DNA of 64,000 nucleotides from Acetobacteraceae bacterium (GTDB lineage Bacteria; Pseudomonadota; Alphaproteobacteria; Acetobacterales; Acetobacteraceae), in the NCBI GenBank assembly GCA_947474705.1, contig CANJJS010000006.1, positions 49,306 through 113,305 of the forward strand. Reading direction: 5' to 3'. The notes under the pieces were generated by a model that did not search any database, had not been told where the DNA came from, and saw only the letters and a program-made list of their open reading frames with translations. The translations under genes were made by a program, and so were the position numbers. Below, in pieces: positions 60,268 to 64,000 of this stretch; the stretch's first letter is position 1; each line of letters starts with the position of its first letter.

Positions 60268-61470
60268 TTACTTCTTCACCAGCGGGCATTCGCTTTGCGC
60301 CAGCGGGCGGATCGCGTCCTCGGCGGGGATCTGGGCCAGGATTTTGTAGATGTCCCAATCGCCTTTGGATTCCTCGGGGGTCTTGACCTGGACCAGCCAG
60401 GCGTCGCGCATGACGCGGCCGTCGTCGCGGATCCAGCCGTCCTTGATCACCATGTCGTTGATCTTCAGTTCCTTCATTTTGGCCATGACGGCCTTCGTTT
60501 CATCCGTGCCGGCCGCTTTCACCGCCTTCAGGTAGTGCATGGTCGCGCCGTAGTCGCTGAGATGGATGAAGTTCGGCGCGCTGCCGGTGCGCGCCATGAA
60601 GCGCTTCGTGAACGCCCGCGTCTCCTCGTTCAGATCCCAATACCCGAAATCCGTCACCACCAGCCCCTGGGCTGTCTTCAGGCCCAGCGACTTCATGTCC
60701 TGAATGACCGCCAGCAAGGCCGCCAGACGCTGGCCGCCCTTCACGACGCCGAATTCGGACGCCTGTTTCACGGAATTGATGAAGTCGCCGCCCGCGTTGG
60801 CGAGGCCGACGACCTTCGCGCGCGATCCTTGCGCCTGCAACAGGAACGACGAGAAGTCCGCGTTCCCGATCGGAATCCGCGCGGAGCCGACGACCTTACC
60901 GCCGGTCTGCGCCACGAACGCCGCCGTGTCGCGTTCCAGCGCGTGTCCGAACGCGTAATCCGCCGTCAGGAAATACCAGGTATCGCCGCCCTGTTTCACC
61001 AGTGCCTTACCCGTCCCCGCGGCCAGCGCGTAGGTGTCGTAGGTCCAGCCAATCCCGGTCGGCGAGCAGGCTTTGCCGGTGAAATCCGATGTCGCGGCGG
61101 CGGTATTGATCAGGATGCGGTTCTTTTCCCGGGTCACGCCTTGCACCGCCAGCGCCACGGCCGAATTGGCCACGGAGGTGATGACGTCGACCTTGTCCTC
61201 GTCGATCCATTTCCGCGCCAAAGCGGAGGAGACGTCGGCTTTTTGCTGGTGATCGCCCGCGATGACCTCGATTTTCTTGCCAAGGACGGTGCCGCCGAAG
61301 TCTTCGACGGCCATTTTGGTGGCTTCGACGGTGCCGATGCCGGTGTTGGCGGAATAGATGCCGCTGAGATCGGTGATGATGCCGATTTTCACGACGTCGT
61401 CGGAAACCTGTGCCCCCGCGGGCGCGGCGGCCAGCAGCATGGCGAATGCGGCGTATAATGCCCGGATCAT
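60268..61470 (-). CDS. Branched-chain amino acid-type ABC transporter substrate-binding protein (LivJ-like)
   Basis: A 400-residue periplasmic protein with a signal peptide (MIRALYAAFAMLLAAAPAGA) and the LivJ opening KIGIITDLSGIYSANTGIGT, then DEDKVDVITSVANSAVALAV and KVVGLANAGGDFINSVKQAS. A closing stretch RDAWLVQVKTPEESKGDWDI is common to members that bind urea, amides or aromatic acids. No permease or ATPase is adjacent. The ligand is unknown. The hairpin listed above follows its stop. Confidence 0.9.
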   Translation of the reverse strand: MIRALYAAFAMLLAAAPAGAQVSDDVVKIGIITDLSGIYSANTGIGTVEATKMAVEDFGGTVLGKKIEVIAGDHQQKADVSSALARKWIDEDKVDVITSVANSAVALAVQGVTREKNRILINTAAATSDFTGKACSPTGIGWTYDTYALAAGTGKALVKQGGDTWYFLTADYAFGHALERDTAAFVAQTGGKVVGSARIPIGNADFSSFLLQAQGSRAKVVGLANAGGDFINSVKQASEFGVVKGGQRLAALLAVIQDMKSLGLKTAQGLVVTDFGYWDLNEETRAFTKRFMARTGSAPNFIHLSDYGATMHYLKAVKAAGTDETKAVMAKMKELKINDMVIKDGWIRDDGRVMRDAWLVQVKTPEESKGDWDIYKILAQIPAEDAIRPLAQSECPLVKK

Positions 61471-61631
61471 GACGGTTGTTCTCCCTGAATGCGTCTTGGG
61501 GTGAACTAGCGGCCCAGGAGGTGCCAGGTCAATAAGGCGGGCCAGATATGCTTGGGTGGAATGGCGGCGGGCGCATTTCCTGGCCGGGGGGCTTCGGTGT
61601 AGGGTCCGGGGAACGGCGAGGGAGCGAACGC

Positions 61632-63266
61632 ATGACCAGTATGTACGACCAGGGGTTGGACAAGACTCAGGCGAACCATGCCGCGCTGACGCCTTTGACC
61701 TTTCTGGAGCGTGCCGCGTTTGTTTATCCGGACCGGTTGTCGGTCGTGCATGGGGCTCAGCGTTTCACGTGGAAGGAGACCTATGCGCGTTGCCGCCGTC
61801 TCGCTTCCGCGCTGGCGGCGTTGGGGGTGGGCAAGAACGACACGGTGTCCGCGATGCTGCCGAACACGCCGCCGATGTATGAGGCGCATTTCGGGGTTCC
61901 GATGTGCGGGGGGGTGTTGAACGCGTTGAACACAAGGCTCGACGGCGAAACCATCGCGTTCATGCTGACCCATTCCAATGCGAAGGTGCTTATAACCGAC
62001 GGCGAGTTCGCGCCGGTGGTGGAGAAGGCGCTGAGCCTGATGGACCGCGGGCCGATCGTGATCGACGTGGACGACCCGGCGTTCGACGGCGGCAAGCGGC
62101 TGGGGGCGATCGAATACGAGGATTTTTTGGCGGGCGGAGACCCGGAATACGCCTGGCGGGCGCCGGCGGACGAATGGGACGCGATCGCGCTGAATTACAC
62201 GTCGGGCACGACGGGCGATCCCAAGGGCGTGGTTTACCATCACCGCGGCGCGCATTTGAACGCCATCAGCAATATTCTCAACTGGGGGATGCCGCATCAC
62301 GCCGTCTATCTCTGGACGCTGCCGATGTTTCATTGCAACGGCTGGTGTTTCCCCTGGACCGTGGCGGAGCGCGCGGGCGTCAATGTGTGCCTCCGCCGGG
62401 TGGAGGCGAAGGCGGCGCTGGACGCCATCCGCGACAACAAGGTCACGCATATGTGCGGCGCGCCGATTGTTTATTCGTTGCTGGTGAATGCGCCCGAGGA
62501 CTTGCTGAAAGGCATCGCTCACAAAATCGCGGGCCAGGTCGCGGGGGCGTCGCCGCCGGCTTCGATCATCGAGGGCACGGAACGGATCGGGATCGAACTG
62601 ACTCACGTTTACGGCCTGACCGAGGTTTACGGTCCGGCGTCGGTGTGCAGTAAGCAAGAGGAATGGGCGTCGATGCCGATCGGCGACCGGGCCGAACGCA
62701 ACGGCCGCCAGGGCGTGCGGACGCCGTTGCAGGACGCGCTGATCGTGCTCGACCCGGAGACGATGCAACCGGTTCCCTGGGATGGCGAAACCATGGGCGA
62801 GATCATGTTTCGCGGCAATATCGCCATGAAGGGGTATCTGAAAAATCCCGCCGCCACGGCGAAAGCGTTCGAGGGCGGGTGGTTCCATACCGGCGACCTC
62901 GCGGTGACGCAGGCGGACGGTTATGTGAAGATACGGGACCGGTCGAAGGATATTATTATTTCGGGCGGGGAGAATATTTCGTCGATCGAGGTGGAAGAGG
63001 CGCTTTACCGCCACCCGGCCGTGATGACGGCGGCGGTGGTGGCGCAGCCCGATCCGAAATGGGGCGAAACGCCGCGGGCTTATGTCGAGTTGAAACCGGG
63101 CGCGGCGGTGACCGAGGACGAACTTCGGGCGTTTTGCCGTCAGCACGTGGCGGGGTTCAAAGTGCCCAAGGCGATCGTGTTCGGCGACGTGCCGAAGACA
63201 TCCACCGGGAAAATCCAGAAATTCGCGCTGCGCGAGCAGGCGAAGTCCGCCAGCGCCATCGAATGA
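61632..63266 (+). CDS. Acyl-CoA synthetase (AMP-forming, medium-chain type)
   Basis: A 544-residue adenylate-forming ligase that activates a carboxylic acid to its CoA thioester. The A3 loop is YTSGTTGDPKGVVYHH, the A5 motif is HVYGLTEVYGP, the A8 hinge is WFHTGDLAV with RDRSKDIIISGGENISSIEV, and the adenylation lysine is in PKTSTGKIQK. The closest types by appearance are AlkK-like medium-chain and DmdB-like methylmercaptopropionate ligases; the two are hard to tell apart by eye. The ATG at 61632 has GGAGCG upstream. Divergent from the LivJ-type gene. Confidence 0.92.
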   Translation: MTSMYDQGLDKTQANHAALTPLTFLERAAFVYPDRLSVVHGAQRFTWKETYARCRRLASALAALGVGKNDTVSAMLPNTPPMYEAHFGVPMCGGVLNALNTRLDGETIAFMLTHSNAKVLITDGEFAPVVEKALSLMDRGPIVIDVDDPAFDGGKRLGAIEYEDFLAGGDPEYAWRAPADEWDAIALNYTSGTTGDPKGVVYHHRGAHLNAISNILNWGMPHHAVYLWTLPMFHCNGWCFPWTVAERAGVNVCLRRVEAKAALDAIRDNKVTHMCGAPIVYSLLVNAPEDLLKGIAHKIAGQVAGASPPASIIEGTERIGIELTHVYGLTEVYGPASVCSKQEEWASMPIGDRAERNGRQGVRTPLQDALIVLDPETMQPVPWDGETMGEIMFRGNIAMKGYLKNPAATAKAFEGGWFHTGDLAVTQADGYVKIRDRSKDIIISGGENISSIEVEEALYRHPAVMTAAVVAQPDPKWGETPRAYVELKPGAAVTEDELRAFCRQHVAGFKVPKAIVFGDVPKTSTGKIQKFALREQAKSASAIE

Positions 63267-63358
63267 ACGCATTCCACTTGCCGGAGCCGTTTATCCGGCG
63301 GAAGAGATCCGCATATTGCGAGGGTTTTGGAAATCGCTTTGGAATCCCAACCGGTGGT

Positions 63359-63742
63359 TCAACGGTTCGCTCGGATGTAGCTCTCGCCAATCAAAACGAT
63401 CATACCAGGGTCCTGGCGCTGACTGGCCAGTTGGAACTCCGCCTCGACCAGCGACATCGCCTCGCGGAACCGTGCCGCCGCATGCGGTTCGATGCAGTCG
63501 AGACTCACACGGCTGAGCTGGCGAAATCGGGCGCGATGGCCGGTTGGCACCCTCGGCGCGATTTTCTTGAAGTATTTGTCCATCGACACCAGAACCGCGC
63601 CGGCGTTTTCGGACACAGCCGCCACGATTTCGTCCTCGGCATTCGTTGGCAACACGTTCTTGACCCAGATCGTTGTGTGACCCGCCTCGATCAATACGCG
63701 TTCGACCGAAGCGGGGACGCATTGGTCGAGAAGAAATTTCAT
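63359..63742 (-). CDS. DUF5615 PIN-like toxin-type protein
   Basis: A 127-residue protein of the DUF5615 group, PIN-like nucleases paired with DUF433 antitoxins. MKFLLDQCVPASVERVLIEA is the typical opening, with the first catalytic Asp in LLD. The second acidic cluster is in NAEDEIVAAV and the third in VLVSMDKYF. It is 22 nt downstream of the DUF433 gene. Several residues differ from the most common form (DQCVP for DENLP). Confidence 0.86.
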   Translation of the reverse strand: MKFLLDQCVPASVERVLIEAGHTTIWVKNVLPTNAEDEIVAAVSENAGAVLVSMDKYFKKIAPRVPTGHRARFRQLSRVSLDCIEPHAAARFREAMSLVEAEFQLASQRQDPGMIVLIGESYIRANR

Positions 63743-63764
63743 CGGAGCGTGGGTGCCACGCGGC

Positions 63765-63950
63765 TCAGGCCGCGGCAGGTTCGGTATGAGATAGCGCTGT
63801 CTCGATATCCGCCTCTGTCAACGAAGGATATTCCCGAAGAATTGCGGCGGTGGAATATCCTGCTTTGTGGAACGCCACGATCGCTCGTACCGGTATGCGG
63901 GTGTCGCCGAACACCAAAGCACCGTGCGCCACATGGCGGTGCTTTTCCAC
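63765..63950 (-). CDS. DUF433 antitoxin-type protein, possibly truncated by the window edge
   Basis: A 61-residue protein from the GTG shown: HGALVFGDTRIPVRAIVAFH, then KAGYSTAAILREYPSLTEAD, the standard DUF433 helix-turn-helix antitoxin core. Family members often have ten or more residues before the (G)TRIPV motif. The frame here stays open upstream to the end of the window (through LRLRSPGKIGT), so the true start may lie beyond position 64000. It pairs with the DUF5615 gene and would bind DNA and neutralise it. Confidence 0.8.
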   Translation of the reverse strand: MEKHRHVAHGALVFGDTRIPVRAIVAFHKAGYSTAAILREYPSLTEADIETALSHTEPAAA

Positions 63951-64000
63951 GGTCCCGATTTTGCCGGGGGATCGCAGCCGGAGTTTCTCCGTCGCATCCC

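Overview
The window is high-GC DNA from an alphaproteobacterium, most likely a member of the Acetobacteraceae or a close relative in the Rhodospirillales. Supporting evidence: the bolA / J-domain / cobS / cobT cluster, the glcD-glcE-glcF glycolate oxidase operon, an alphaproteobacterial-type GAAC-N7-(G/A)AAC box before recA, and four copies of a GC-rich multi-hairpin intergenic repeat of a kind I associate with Acetobacteraceae. No rRNA is present, so the assignment is inference.

Layout. 0-8.3 kb: a GMC oxidoreductase with an SDR-like protein, the cobalt transporter pair cbtB-cbtA, tRNA-Leu(CAA), an NTF2-like protein with a DUF4139 protein, and pyrB with a catalytically dead dihydroorotase partner (PyrC'). 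8.3-15 kb: an accessory stretch with a proline-rich unknown, a GxxExxY protein bracketed by CACGGAG heptamer repeats, a TIR-transmembrane-TPR protein carrying a 141-bp tandem repeat, then an NTF2-like protein, recA and two tiny unknown genes. 15-23 kb: GST, NTF2-like, an orphan peptide-type binding protein, VOC protein, CinA with a degenerate C-terminal domain, an MFS transporter and an AtuA-like pair. 23-29 kb: an unknown protein and glycolate oxidase glcDEF with a TPR protein. 29-36 kb: SRPBCC protein, multi-PAS hybrid histidine kinase, single-domain response regulator, polyprenyl diphosphate synthase and a tRNA1(Val)-type methyltransferase. 36-43 kb: solitary class Ia nrdB, a glycine-rich PEP-CTERM protein, bolA, a J-domain protein and the cobaltochelatase genes cobS-cobT. 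43-47.5 kb: a YiiX-like amidase, a binding protein with a flavin monooxygenase, a PPP phosphatase and tRNA-Lys(TTT).

47.9-55.7 kb is the most unusual block. Downstream of tRNA-Lys lie five tightly packed genes (gaps of 2 to 16 nt): an internally duplicated helical protein, an Ig-like protein with a peptidoglycan-binding fold, an 843-residue protein ending in a metzincin zinc site, and two tandem paralogues of unknown function. They are followed by a frameshifted IS630 transposase fragment and a small orphan gene. This looks like a mobile effector or toxin cassette, but no delivery genes are in the window.

55.7-60 kb: a copper-resistance operon on the minus strand (DUF2946-like, CusF-like lipoprotein, CopA, CopB, Met/His-rich LTxxQ protein) with 4-nt overlaps in its core. 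60-64 kb: a LivJ-type binding protein, an acyl-CoA synthetase, and a DUF433/DUF5615 toxin-antitoxin pair whose antitoxin frame stays open to the window end.

The best candidates for something undescribed are the metzincin cassette and the hairpin repeat family. The repeat family keeps its outer modules while its central palindromes change sequence with compensatory substitutions.
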